This document shows, one piece after another, positions 35,117-44,236 of a DNA stretch of 64,000 nucleotides. Made by a program: the position numbers and the translations under genes. Origin of the DNA: Paenibacillus sp. FSL H8-0332. GTDB taxonomy: Bacteria; Bacillota; Bacilli; Paenibacillales; Paenibacillaceae. The stretch is from contig NZ_CP150145.1 of the NCBI RefSeq assembly GCF_037963835.1, forward strand, positions 3,782,001 to 3,846,000, read 5' to 3'. The notes beneath the pieces were generated by a model, which saw only the letters and a list, made by a program, of their open reading frames with translations, was not told the DNA's origin and did not search any database. The stretch's first letter is position 1. Each line of letters begins with the position of its first letter.

Positions 35117-37222
35117 CTACATAACGCGCTTAAACAGCTTCTCCAGATCATAGGCCGAGAAAGAGACAACGATCGGACGTCCATGCGGGCAAGTATAAGG
35201 CTGACGGCAAGCCGCGAGCCTGGTGAGGAGCGATTCCACTTCCAGTTCTGTAAGCTTCTGGTTGGCTTTGATTGAAGCCTTGCAGGAGCAGAGAATGGAG
35301 GATTTCTCACGCAGCTTGGCGAGGTCAATCGACCGTTCGCTCAGCACCCACTCTGCCATCTCTTCGATTACCGCCTTCTCGTCCCCTTCCGGGAACCAGT
35401 ACGGTAAGGAACGGACCAGGAAGGTCTGTCCGCCAAAATGCTCAAGCACAACCCCCGCCTGCTCGAACCAGTGCAGCCGTTCACTGAGCTGCCTGCTCTC
35501 CGAAGGCGTGAACTCCAGCGTAATCGGCAGCAAAAGCTCTTGTGAGGCATCTTCCGGCTTGCCGAATTTCTCGTAATAAAATTCATAATTCACCCGCTCA
35601 TGCGCAGCGTGCTGGTCAATCAGGTACAGCCCGCTGTCATTCTGGGCGATAATATAAGTTCCGTGATGCTGGCCGATATAATTCAGTTCGGGAAACTGCG
35701 GAAGACCCGAGCCGGTCTGCTCCGCAGGAGCGTATAACTCTCCGGCCGCCTGCTGCTGCCCCCTTCCAGCGATGGCTGCCTGAGGACGGTAGCTGTCACG
35801 GGGGCCGGAGGATGGCTGGCGGTATGAACCCTGGGCGGCGCTTCCACCGCTGTATGCAGCGGCCGTCTCTCTGGCCTGCTGCTGCTCCTGTGCATTGCTG
35901 CCAGTATAAGGCTGGGTATTCCCGGATGCTTGGGAAGCAGCATAAGGGTCTCCAGCGGCTCCAGCGGCAGGGTCCTTTAATGGACCAGCGCTTCCAGAGA
36001 ACGGAGCACCGCTCCGTCCGCTGGAGGGAGGCTGGTTGCCCCCTGCGACGCCAGCTCCGCCAGGCATTCCCTGGCCGTAGCTGCGCGGATCTGCTGACTT
36101 ATCTGTGCCTCCCGCTTCCGTACCTTGCTGAATACTGCCCGGAGCTGCGCCTTTGGAGAAGGCGAATTGCTCCTGAATGAATGAGCTGCTGTTCTTGCCG
36201 CCGATGATCTCCTTAGCGGGGCGCGGAATCAGGCTCTGGCCCATCAGCAGCGAGCGGAGCTGCTGCTCTATGAACCCGTACAGCTCGGGTTCTTTGCTGA
36301 AGCGTACTTCAAGCTTGGCCGGATGTACGTTGACATCCACCAGTGACGGGTGCATCTCCAGCTTCAGGACCAGCAGCGGATAACGGTTAATCGGCAGCAG
36401 CGTATGGTAAGCGCGCATGATAGCCGCGTTCAGTCCGTTGCTGCGGATGTAACGTCCCCCGACCAGCGTCGTCACCGCATTGCGGTTCGAGCGTGTCCAC
36501 TCGGGGCGGCTGATGTAACCGGAGATCCGGAAGTCCGGATCTTCCGCCGACACAGGGAGCATGGCCTTAGCCGCTGAGGTGCCATATACAGCAGCAATCA
36601 CCTGCAGCAGGTCTCCGTTGCCCAGCGTATGCAGCAATTGATTGCTGTTATGCTGGAGGGTGAAGGAGATATCCGGGTGGGCTAATGCCATCCGGTACAT
36701 GGCATCCGAGATATGGCCCAGCTCGGTCTGGATGCTCTTCATATACTTCAGGCGGGCAGGCGTATTATAGAACAGCTCCCGCACGGTGAGATCACTGCCT
36801 TTACCGGAAGCGGCATCTTCATTACGGATCAGCCTGCCGCCCTCGATGTCCAGCACCCGCCCCTTCCCGTCGTCTCCGCTTGCGGTCAGCAGGGTCAGCT
36901 TCGATACCGCCGCGATACTCGCCAGCGCTTCTCCACGGAAGCCGAGGCTGGTGATCAGGAAGAGATCACGACCGTTTGCAATTTTACTTGTCGCATGGCG
37001 GTAAAATGCGGTCTCGCAGTCCTCCGGCTCAATCCCCGAGCCGTTATCCTTGACCCGGATACTCTGCAAGCCCCCCTCTTCCACAGAGACTTCAATGCGG
37101 GTGCTGCCCGCATCGATCGCATTCTCGACCAGCTCCTTCACTACAGAAGCAGGACGCTCAACTACCTCCCCGGCAGCAATCTGGTTGGCAATATGCTCAT
37201 CCAGCACATGAATTTTAGCCAT
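35117..37222 (-). CDS. mutL: DNA mismatch repair endonuclease MutL
   Basis: 701 aa. GHKL ATPase domain at the N-terminus (VENAIDAGST, DNGSGIEPED, TSLGFRGEAL). A long Ser/Gly/Gln-rich linker spans about 370-490. The C-terminal dimerisation domain carries the metal-dependent nicking motif DQHAAHERVNYE plus ACRQ and CPHGRP zinc ligands, so it is the endonuclease type of bacteria lacking MutH. The linker is unusually long and biased in composition. Follows mutS by 272 bp. Confidence 0.97.
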   Translation of the reverse strand: MAKIHVLDEHIANQIAAGEVVERPASVVKELVENAIDAGSTRIEVSVEEGGLQSIRVKDNGSGIEPEDCETAFYRHATSKIANGRDLFLITSLGFRGEALASIAAVSKLTLLTASGDDGKGRVLDIEGGRLIRNEDAASGKGSDLTVRELFYNTPARLKYMKSIQTELGHISDAMYRMALAHPDISFTLQHNSNQLLHTLGNGDLLQVIAAVYGTSAAKAMLPVSAEDPDFRISGYISRPEWTRSNRNAVTTLVGGRYIRSNGLNAAIMRAYHTLLPINRYPLLVLKLEMHPSLVDVNVHPAKLEVRFSKEPELYGFIEQQLRSLLMGQSLIPRPAKEIIGGKNSSSFIQEQFAFSKGAAPGSIQQGTEAGGTDKSADPRSYGQGMPGGAGVAGGNQPPSSGRSGAPFSGSAGPLKDPAAGAAGDPYAASQASGNTQPYTGSNAQEQQQARETAAAYSGGSAAQGSYRQPSSGPRDSYRPQAAIAGRGQQQAAGELYAPAEQTGSGLPQFPELNYIGQHHGTYIIAQNDSGLYLIDQHAAHERVNYEFYYEKFGKPEDASQELLLPITLEFTPSESRQLSERLHWFEQAGVVLEHFGGQTFLVRSLPYWFPEGDEKAVIEEMAEWVLSERSIDLAKLREKSSILCSCKASIKANQKLTELEVESLLTRLAACRQPYTCPHGRPIVVSFSAYDLEKLFKRVM

Positions 37223-37270
37223 ATTCGTTCACCCCGCATCGGTTTATTTTATAGATAGTGTTGAACATTA

Positions 37271-37448
37271 ACGGACTGTAAAAGCCTTATTTGGATCAAA
37301 ACAGCCCCTCTCGGGGACCGAACGGACTAGAGTGCGCTTATTTCCTCTCCAGCACAAACATGGGGTGAAATAACCTGACATAAGCGCCACTGTGTCCGCA
37401 AGCTTGCAAAAAGCATACTTCTATCAGGAATAAGGGCACCTCAGTCCG
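37271..37448. repeat. Four copies of a 20-bp motif, two direct and two inverted, between mutS and mutL
   Basis: Approximate motif CGGACTNNAGTGCGCTTATT occurs at 37271-37291 and 37322-37342 on the plus strand and at 37381-37398 and 37429-37448 on the minus strand. The nested arrangement lets the region fold into a long imperfect hairpin. No gene is present. Confidence 0.5.
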
Positions 37449-37494
37449 CACCGTGCTTTACTGTAAACAGATTGCTGTCAGCAATTCCGCTGAA

Positions 37495-40353
37495 TTACAG
37501 CTCCCGGGCCTTCATCTTCAGCTCATTCAACAGGCCCATCGCCTGCAGCGGGGTCATGTTCATCAGATCCGCGCCCTGAACGGCCGAGATCAGCTCTTTC
37601 AGCAGCGGATTTTCTTTGACTGCCGGTGCTGCTGCCCCGCCCTTGCGGTTCTTGCGCGGCTCTTCCTCGCCAAAAATAGACAGCTGCACCACTTCATTGT
37701 CCTCTTCCTCAACAGGAGAAGCAAGGGATGCGGCAGCTTCCCGTTGTCCGGCAGCCATAGAAGCTGCTGCTTCGGGATACGGGTCCGAATGTGCTGGAGC
37801 TTGCGAGGTGCGTTCAGCCGAATAGGATTGGTTGCCTGTGGCAGCTACTTCCTTGGCATCCGGCGTCTGCGCAGCGATAGTCTGATTCTCCTGTATGACC
37901 GTTCCGCTCCCGCTCCGCTCACTGTAACTCGTGCCGTAATTCAGTGCTGTGCTGCCCGGCGGAGAAGCCTGCTCAATGCTCTGAAGCAGCCCGTAGGCCC
38001 GGTCGATAATCCCTTCTGGCAATCCAGCCAGCCTTGCACAATAGATCCCGTAACTGCTGTCCGCAGCTCCCGGCACCAGCTTGCGGAGGAAGTTGACCTT
38101 GTCTCCGCTCTCCTGCACCGCCATCGAATAATTCCGCAGACCGCTAAGACTCTGCTCCAGATGGGCCAGCTCATGGAAATGTGTGGAAACCAGCGCCTTG
38201 CAGGCAATGGTATCATGCACATATTCGATCACCGCCTGGGCAATCGCCATCCCCTCGCTGGTCGAAGTCCCCCGGCCCAGCTCATCGATGATGATCAGGC
38301 TGCGGGCGGTTGCTTTCTCGGTCATGACCTGAATGTCGGCCATCTCGACCATGAAGGTGCTCTGGCCGCCGATCAGGTCATCCGCTGCCCCGATCCGCGT
38401 AAAGATGCGGTCGATCAGTGCCACCTCGGCACTGGCCGCAGGCACGAAGCAGCCGATCTGGGCCATGATGCAGATGAGCGCCACCTGGCGCATATACGTG
38501 CTTTTGCCGGCCATGTTCGGTCCTGTTATCAGCAGGATATTGCCCTCATCCTTGCTGAGTGTGCTGCCGTTGGCAATGAATGCCGAATCCTTCAGCACCG
38601 CCTCGACTACGGGATGGCGTCCCCCTTCAATCCGCAGATCATAGCTGTCGGACAGCTTCGGCTTCACGAACCGGTGCTCGGCACTGACCGCTGCGAGGCA
38701 TTGGTACACATCAATCTCGGCCACCTTCTCGGCCAGCGCCTGCAGGCGCGGAACCTGGCTGCTGATCCGCTCGCGCAGTTCGGTGAACAGGCTGTATTCC
38801 AGATCTGTCATCTTATCCTGTGCTTCCAGGATCAACGCTTCCTTCTCCTTCAGTTCCGGGGTCACATAACGCTCGGCATTCGCCAGCGTCTGCTTGCGCT
38901 CATAGCGGCCTTCCGGCAGCGAAGAGAGGTTGGAGCGGGTAATTTCTATATAGTAACCGAAAATTTTGTTATAGCCGATCTTGAGGGATTTAATTCCGGT
39001 AACCTGGCGTTCCTTCGCTTCAAGCTCTGCAATCCAGCGCTTGCCGCTGCTGCTGGCTTCCCGAAGCTCGTCCAGCCGTTCATGGTAACCCCCGCGGATG
39101 ATTCCTCCGTCACGGACAGATACCGGTGCATCCTCAACAATCGCCCGTTCGATATCCTCTCGAAGCTCCGCGCATTCATCCATAGCTGCGCCAATCTCCC
39201 TTAGGGTAGCCGAGCCGGAGGTCAGGCACATCTCTTTGAGCGTCGGAATCTGTGCCAGAGACAGCTTCAAGGCATTCATATCCCGGCCGTTGGCGCTGCC
39301 GAAGGCAATACGCCCAACCAGCCGCTCCAGATCGTAGATTTCCTTCAGCGCCCCGCGCAGATCCTCGCGGACAATGAACTGGTTATACAGATAGTCGACA
39401 GCTTCCAGACGGCGCTCAATCGGCGCGCGCTGCAGCAGCGGCTTATCAATCCGGCGGCGCAGCAGACGGCCCCCCATCGAGGTCTCGGTGCGGTCGAGCA
39501 GCCAGAGGAGCGAGCCTTTTTTGGAGCGTTCCCTCACCGTTTCGGTCAGCTCCAGATTACGCCGGGTGAACGGATCGAGAATCATAAAATTCCCGGGCTC
39601 GTAAGGTGAAATCTGGGTGAGCTGTCCAAGGGAACGGCGCTGGGTCTCGCTGAAATAGGAGATCAGCAACGCCAGACACCGTCCGCGCTCCTTCTCCAGC
39701 CGGACCCAGGCCGCTTCGCCGAACTGGCGGCGGGCCAGCGCTTCCTCCTGCTTGTCCCACGGCGTATAGACCACAGGCTTGGCCAGCAGGGAAGCTTCAC
39801 TGCGCAGCTGCTCAAGCAAGGCAGAATCGCCAATAATCTCCGCCGGCTCGTAGATTCCAATCTCGTCGCGCAGCCATTCGCTGCTGGAGAGAACCGATGT
39901 GACATACAGCTCACCTGTCGTCAAATCACAGGCAGCCAGTGCCATCATCCCGTCTTCCTCTGTTACGCAGACGAGGTAGTTGTTGCTTTTATCCGAAATG
40001 ATCTTGCCGTCCATCACCGTACCCGGTGTAACGACCCGGACGATATCGCGGCGGACCATCCCTTTGGTCACCGCAGGATCATCCAGCTGCTCGCAGATCG
40101 CGACCTTGTAGCCCTTCTCGATCAGTCGCTGTATGTACCCTTCGGCCGCATGATACGGCACACCGCACATCGGGATTTTTTCCCCGATCCCGCCGTCGCG
40201 GCCTGTTAAAGTAATCTCAAGCTCTTTGGATGCAAGCAAGGCATCCTCGAAAAACATTTCATAGAAATCGCCCAGACGAAAGAAAAGGAAAGCGTCTTTA
40301 GCCCCTTCCTTTACTCTCAGATACTGCTGAATCATCGGCGTATAGTTTGCCAT
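37495..40353 (-). CDS. mutS: DNA mismatch repair ATPase MutS
   Basis: 952 aa. Mismatch-binding domain at the start (FFRLGDFYEMFFEDALLAS holds the Phe-x-Glu reading motif in DFYEMF). Lever and clamp domains follow. The ATPase has Walker A GPNMAGKSTYMRQ and Walker B LIIIDELGRGTSTSEG, then a helix-turn-helix. Residues about 815-905 form a low-complexity linker (Ala, Ser, Glu-rich), and the C-terminal dimer/tetramer segment (PLLKELISAV) comes after it. The linker explains a length some 90 aa above the usual 860. Adjacent to mutL and cotE as in B. subtilis. Confidence 0.98.
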   Translation of the reverse strand: MANYTPMIQQYLRVKEGAKDAFLFFRLGDFYEMFFEDALLASKELEITLTGRDGGIGEKIPMCGVPYHAAEGYIQRLIEKGYKVAICEQLDDPAVTKGMVRRDIVRVVTPGTVMDGKIISDKSNNYLVCVTEEDGMMALAACDLTTGELYVTSVLSSSEWLRDEIGIYEPAEIIGDSALLEQLRSEASLLAKPVVYTPWDKQEEALARRQFGEAAWVRLEKERGRCLALLISYFSETQRRSLGQLTQISPYEPGNFMILDPFTRRNLELTETVRERSKKGSLLWLLDRTETSMGGRLLRRRIDKPLLQRAPIERRLEAVDYLYNQFIVREDLRGALKEIYDLERLVGRIAFGSANGRDMNALKLSLAQIPTLKEMCLTSGSATLREIGAAMDECAELREDIERAIVEDAPVSVRDGGIIRGGYHERLDELREASSSGKRWIAELEAKERQVTGIKSLKIGYNKIFGYYIEITRSNLSSLPEGRYERKQTLANAERYVTPELKEKEALILEAQDKMTDLEYSLFTELRERISSQVPRLQALAEKVAEIDVYQCLAAVSAEHRFVKPKLSDSYDLRIEGGRHPVVEAVLKDSAFIANGSTLSKDEGNILLITGPNMAGKSTYMRQVALICIMAQIGCFVPAASAEVALIDRIFTRIGAADDLIGGQSTFMVEMADIQVMTEKATARSLIIIDELGRGTSTSEGMAIAQAVIEYVHDTIACKALVSTHFHELAHLEQSLSGLRNYSMAVQESGDKVNFLRKLVPGAADSSYGIYCARLAGLPEGIIDRAYGLLQSIEQASPPGSTALNYGTSYSERSGSGTVIQENQTIAAQTPDAKEVAATGNQSYSAERTSQAPAHSDPYPEAAASMAAGQREAAASLASPVEEEDNEVVQLSIFGEEEPRKNRKGGAAAPAVKENPLLKELISAVQGADLMNMTPLQAMGLLNELKMKAREL

Positions 40354-40621
40354 CGTCTACCTCCATGCCTACTTCATACTGTTCTCTATTATAGCAGAAA
40401 CTCCGCTCCCCGGGTTACCCCCGGCATAACGGCAGCGGTTGCTAAAAGTTGGGGCGGGAGTTCAGGGCGGATGGCGGGCGGGTTGGCGCGTGGGGATTAG
40501 GGGTTTTGTGGGAGTGAGTGCGAGATGTGAGTGTGGAATGTGAGTGTGGGAGATATATTGGTTTGGGGGTGGGAAGAATGTGAAGATGTGGGGGCAGGTG
40601 TAAGGGGCGGAGTGAGGCGTA

Positions 40622-40853
40622 TGCTGGGCTGGGTGAGGATGTGGGGGCGGGGGTGAGTAACTTGGGGGAAGGAGATGAGAATGCGAGGGGCAGATTGAGG
40701 CGGGATGATGGGCTGGGCGAGGATGTAGGGGCGGGCGTGAGTAACTTGGGGGGAAGGAGATGAGAATGCGAGGGGCAGATTGAGGCGGGATGCTGGGCTG
40801 GGCGAGGATGTGGGGGCGGGTGTGAGTAACTTATGGGGAAGGAGATGAGAATT
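40622..40853. repeat. Tandem repeat, 84-85 bp unit, about 2.8 copies
   Basis: Copies begin with GCTGGG at 40628, 40712 and 40797 and share GTGAGTAACTTGGGGGAAGG and GAGATGAGAATGCGAGGGGC with few changes. High identity implies recent expansion. Confidence 0.85.
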
Positions 40854-40871
40854 TCCGGCAGGTTTTTTTTC

Positions 40872-41241
40872 TATTGTAATTTGTACATTAGATGGCCCTG
40901 TAATTGGCTGAAAAATAGGATCTGTTGCACTTCGTACATTAGAAATCCTTAAAAGGAGAGTTTTCGGACCAAATCCCCGAAATCTAATGTACGAACTACA
41001 TCAGAATGAATCTCAGCGCTGGCAAACGGCAACTCTGCTGCAGTAAATGCAATCACTTTGATATATGCTTAATTGCAATTCGTACAACTAAAACGTCCGA
41101 TAATCCGTTTAGTTGTAGTTTGTACATTTAAAAATCCATTTGTACTTGGGTTCTCGCCATTCGGGCAAATTTAGTTGTACAGACTACACTTAGAAAGGGA
41201 AAAAACCTCTTTTAGAGTGTGTAGTTGTACAGAGTACACCT
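40872..41241. repeat. Seven copies of a GTAC-centred 19-bp motif in direct and inverted order
   Basis: Consensus about TGTAGTTCGTACATTAGA or ...GTACAACTAAA. Plus-strand copies start at about 40872, 40925, 41072 and 41113; minus-strand copies lie at 40983-41000, 41169-41192 and 41222-41241. Neighbouring copies form hairpins such as CAACTAAAACG / CGTTTAGTTG. Confidence 0.7.
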
Positions 41242-41478
41242 ATCGCTAGACACCTATCACTGAATGTTCGCTTCGATCGAAATTTCATGAATGGGCGCAT
41301 GATTAAAGGGATGATTTGTTAAGTAACTTGGGTAATTGAGAGAAATCCAGAGGAATTGAGAGTAGTACTTGAGCACAGTAGTTTGTTAGAAAATAGCCGC
41401 CATAGCTACAGCTTCCCACACCTAGCGGTGCAGAAAAGCTGTAACCGGCGGCTATCGGGACTTGAGGGGCGGCGGGCT

Positions 41479-43152
41479 CTATTGATAAGCATCCGCCCGC
41501 CCGGAGGGCAGCGCCCCGGAGTCCGGCGGGGCGCTCCGTACCCAGGAGCCGCGGATATCCCGCGACTCATCCCAGCTCTGCTGCTCCGCTATGGCGCTCA
41601 GCAGCGGATCAATCCACCGGGCGGCGGCTGCGTAGCCGCCCAGTGCACGCAGCTGCGCCTCCAGGGGAGGCCAGGCTGTGCGCAGAGGAGGTTTGCCGCC
41701 GCTGTAGAAGGCGGCATGCAGGTCTTCCCGGTCAAGCGGGCGCAGCGGCAGGTCTTCATAATGGCTCACGATCAGGTGAGCCAGGCAGACCGCGCCTTTG
41801 GCGATGACCGGGGAGACCAGGAAGCTCGGCAGGGTCCGGTACTCGAAGCCGCCATGCGGCTGAGGGCGGAAATCGCCGAGCACACCATAGCGGGGACGCC
41901 GGGCCGCAGCCCGGATGTCCTCCAGCAGGAACAGAGGCAGCGCTAGATAGTTATCTAGCGCGCGCAGGAGCGGCGCACACAGCGTGACGCCGCTGAAGTG
42001 CAGGTGGCCGCCGAGGGCCCAGCCCCGCAGCGGCATTCCTCCCGCCCGCCAGCGGAGCGAGCGGTCGGCAATGAGCCGGTCCGCCTCGCGTGCGGCGGAC
42101 ATCAGCTGCGCCAGCAGCGCGCGCGGTTCCCCGCGCGGCGCAGGGCGCAGCTCCGCCACCGGGAACACGCCGCGCGTTCCCGGGGGTCCGGCGTCGCAGC
42201 CCGCGACGCCTTCCATGGGCAGGTACCGCGACGCCGGCACGACGCGGCCCGTGGATTCCCGGAGCAGCAGGAACTCCGGGTCCATGCCCATGAGCAGCCC
42301 GGGCCGGCCCGGCTGCTCACTGTCAAGCATCCGCGCAAGCGCTGCGGAAGCTGACCGGTACGGCTCAGGCAGCGCTCCTGGGGGCTCAGGCATCACCGGA
42401 GTGATGCCTGTCACCATGTACCGCCGTTCGCCCATAGCCCGCAGCTCCACTTCGCCGCTGTCCAGTCCCAGACTATACAGCGCCCGCACCGCAGTATTCC
42501 GCAGAACCCCTGCAGCCCCCCGCAACTCCCTTCCCCCTCCACCTAAACTGCCAAACGCATCCCCACCACTCCCATACTCACCCTGCCTTCCAGCTCCTAC
42601 CTCACTATTCCAATCCCCACCCTGCCTTCCAGCTCCTCCCCTCCCACTCCCATACTCCTCCTGCCCTCCAGCTCCTACCCCACCATTCCCATCCCGACCT
42701 TGCCCCCCAGCTCCTACCCCACCACTCCCATACTCACCCTGCCCTCCAACTCCTCCTACACCACTCCCATAATCACCTTGCCCCCCAGCTCCTACCTCAC
42801 CCCTCCCATCCCCACCCTGCCGCTCAGCACCTAACTCAGCTCCTGCACTATCACTCCCACCCAACCATCCAGCTCCTACCCCACCAGCCCCCAGCACCCC
42901 GCCCATAGCCGCTCCCGCTCCAAGCGGCTGGCAGTTCAGCATGGCCAGATTAAAAATAAGCACGCGGTAGTGCTGTCTGTAGCTTGCGGGGTCTTGTCCA
43001 TGTGAATGAGTATGAGCATGAGTGTCTCTTGTATCTTTTCGCCGTGCCCCTCTAGCGATAGAATCGGAGTCGGCCTCAATCCCGCAGCGCCGGAGCCTGC
43101 GTTCAATCTGCTCCGGCGCAAGCTGCCGGAATACGTTCAGCCCTTCATTCAT
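41479..43152 (-). CDS. Putative amidoligase (COOH-NH2 ligase type 2) with Gly-rich repeat insertion
   Basis: 557 aa. The C-terminal half (about 280-520) matches the phage phiEco32-like carboxylate-amine ligase type: MGMDPEFLLLRESTGRVVPA, GVFPVAELRPAPRGEP, ALGGHLHFSG and GVLGDFRPQPHGGFEYRTLP, with Glu/His/Arg residues of the ATP- and metal-site. Such enzymes join amino groups to carboxylates in peptides or the cell wall. The N-terminal part has RRLRRCGIEADSD, then a low-complexity stretch with seven 13-aa repeats and a nearby HAHTHSHG metal-like patch. Substrate unknown. Neighbour cotE hints at a sporulation or envelope role, by context only. Confidence 0.75.
   Translation of the reverse strand: MNEGLNVFRQLAPEQIERRLRRCGIEADSDSIARGARRKDTRDTHAHTHSHGQDPASYRQHYRVLIFNLAMLNCQPLGAGAAMGGVLGAGGVGAGWLGGSDSAGAELGAERQGGDGRGEVGAGGQGDYGSGVGGVGGQGEYGSGGVGAGGQGRDGNGGVGAGGQEEYGSGRGGAGRQGGDWNSEVGAGRQGEYGSGGDAFGSLGGGGRELRGAAGVLRNTAVRALYSLGLDSGEVELRAMGERRYMVTGITPVMPEPPGALPEPYRSASAALARMLDSEQPGRPGLLMGMDPEFLLLRESTGRVVPASRYLPMEGVAGCDAGPPGTRGVFPVAELRPAPRGEPRALLAQLMSAAREADRLIADRSLRWRAGGMPLRGWALGGHLHFSGVTLCAPLLRALDNYLALPLFLLEDIRAAARRPRYGVLGDFRPQPHGGFEYRTLPSFLVSPVIAKGAVCLAHLIVSHYEDLPLRPLDREDLHAAFYSGGKPPLRTAWPPLEAQLRALGGYAAAARWIDPLLSAIAEQQSWDESRDIRGSWVRSAPPDSGALPSGRADAYQ
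42562..42834 (-). repeat. Seven in-frame 39-bp repeats inside the amidoligase gene
   Basis: Each unit encodes 13 residues around VGAGGQGEYGSGG (residues about 107-197). Units differ by several substitutions but keep exact length, so the frame is preserved. The coding strand is G-rich. Confidence 0.85.
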
Positions 43153-43322
43153 GTCTGATGCCTCCGCCCATACGAAATTCCTCAGGGCCGTATCCCCTCG
43201 CGCACCGTCCTATAACCGGACAATACCCTTTGAGCATAAGCCGCTGAGGAAACCTGACCCCCAAATTATCAAGTGGAAATAGCACAATCATCCTTACCAT
43301 TCAAAAAATATTTTCACATTTT

Positions 43323-43346
43323 AAAAAAAAGAGGGCATTCGCCCTC
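43323..43346 (-). terminator. Terminator of cotE
   Basis: Stem GAGGGC / GCCCTC with eight T on the minus strand side, about 70 bp past the cotE stop. Confidence 0.88.
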
Positions 43347-43410
43347 TACGCCGCTGCCCTCTCATCATATAATGGATCATAACCCATACAGAACTTCAGG
43401 CAGCGGCGTA
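43347..43410. repeat. 12-bp inverted repeat in the cotE 3' region
   Basis: TACGCCGCTGCC and GGCAGCGGCGTA are perfect complements separated by 40 bp, directly between the cotE stop and its terminator. It would form a second hairpin in the mRNA 3' end. Confidence 0.6.
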
Positions 43411-43417
43411 TTGCTTC

Positions 43418-43975
43418 CTACAACTCATCATCCAGAGCGTCAGGGTCCAGATCATCGTAATCAAAGCTCTCGCCGTCAAAATCATAATCCTTGTCTTCCA
43501 GATCATCACTCTGATCACTGACAAACACGCGGACCTTGGTCTCAGCCACCAGTTCCGCCTCGAACTCGCGTTCCACCCGAAGAGTCACACTGCCTCCGCC
43601 CGGCGATACCCCGGCTTCCACACAATTGGGTTCCTGCGTTGCCTCCGCAGAGACCTGTGCCGTGGAAGCACGGTGTCTCGGATCGAGGTACGACAATGGA
43701 ATAAGCTCCACATAGGAGACCGTTTCCTTGGCAACCTCGGTCTGCTTGTTTTTGTCGTACGAATACCAGATGTTCACATCATAGGTACCAATTACTTCGA
43801 TTCCGTTCCCGGCGGCAACCGCTTCGTACTGGTGGTTAATGATCCAAGCCCCCAGAATACTAGTCGGATGGTGTGGCGGAGTCACGGTATGGGTTGCGGT
43901 AGAGAACTTACGACCTTTGCCGCAAATTGCCTTCGTAATGATCTCCCTTGTTTGACGTTTATGGCTTAATGACAT
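43418..43975 (-). CDS. cotE: Outer spore coat morphogenetic protein CotE
   Basis: Organises the outer spore coat. 185 aa, starting MSLSHKRQTREIITKAICGK after GGAGGTTCAAAG; an upstream ATG lacks a site. Typical segments: HTVTPPHHPTSILGAWIINH, GTYDVNIWYSYDKNKQT and YVELIPLSYLD. The tail is very acidic (EDKDYDFDGESFDYDDLDPD), as in family members. Neighbour to mutS/mutL as in B. subtilis, here separated by the amidoligase gene. Expression is expected in the mother cell. Confidence 0.95.
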   Translation of the reverse strand: MSLSHKRQTREIITKAICGKGRKFSTATHTVTPPHHPTSILGAWIINHQYEAVAAGNGIEVIGTYDVNIWYSYDKNKQTEVAKETVSYVELIPLSYLDPRHRASTAQVSAEATQEPNCVEAGVSPGGGSVTLRVEREFEAELVAETKVRVFVSDQSDDLEDKDYDFDGESFDYDDLDPDALDDEL

Positions 43976-44142
43976 CTTTGAACCTCCTCCATACAATCAT
44001 TCACTATCAAGTGTATGCACGTTCTGGGCATTTGTTGATTGTTAGAGTAGAAATAAATTTGGGTAAGCCCTCAGATGCCGTAACTGAAGCCCTTTGCTTC
44101 ATTTTATTGCCGGATTTAGTCCATTATGAGTCTCCCGATCCG

Positions 44143-44194
44143 AAAAAAAACAAAAGTAGCGCCTTCCCCAAACCGGGAAAACCGCTACTTTTTG
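44143..44194 (-). terminator. Terminator of the HD-GYP gene
   Basis: Stem AAAAGTAGCG / CGCTACTTTT with an inner structured loop and eight T on the minus strand side. Confidence 0.85.
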
Positions 44195-44236
44195 TGGTGC
44201 CATCATCTTAAGCCGGGAAGGGGCAGAGGCCCCCTG

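Larger units (their letters stand above)
40354..41478. other. 1.1-kb repeat-rich intergenic region between the amidoligase gene and mutS
   Basis: No gene is supported. The first 500 bp are strongly G-rich on the plus strand (few C or long T runs) and contain an 84-85-bp tandem repeat. The next 400 bp carry seven copies of a GTAC-centred motif. The mutS promoter must lie in the first part. Confidence 0.75.

Noticed and set aside
37453..39204. 583-codon open frame on the plus strand
   Set aside because: Antisense to mutS, whose ATPase motifs are unmistakable; the translation is Arg/His/Leu-rich and shows no domain.
40354..41478. CRISPR-like array in the repeat region
   Set aside because: The 84-85-bp units are contiguous tandem repeats, and the GTAC motifs vary in spacing and orientation; no uniform repeat-spacer pattern and no cas genes.
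41984..42772. Pro/Ser-rich frame on the plus strand
   Set aside because: Mirror image of the Gly-rich repeats of the amidoligase; the minus-strand frame contains the real ligase motifs.
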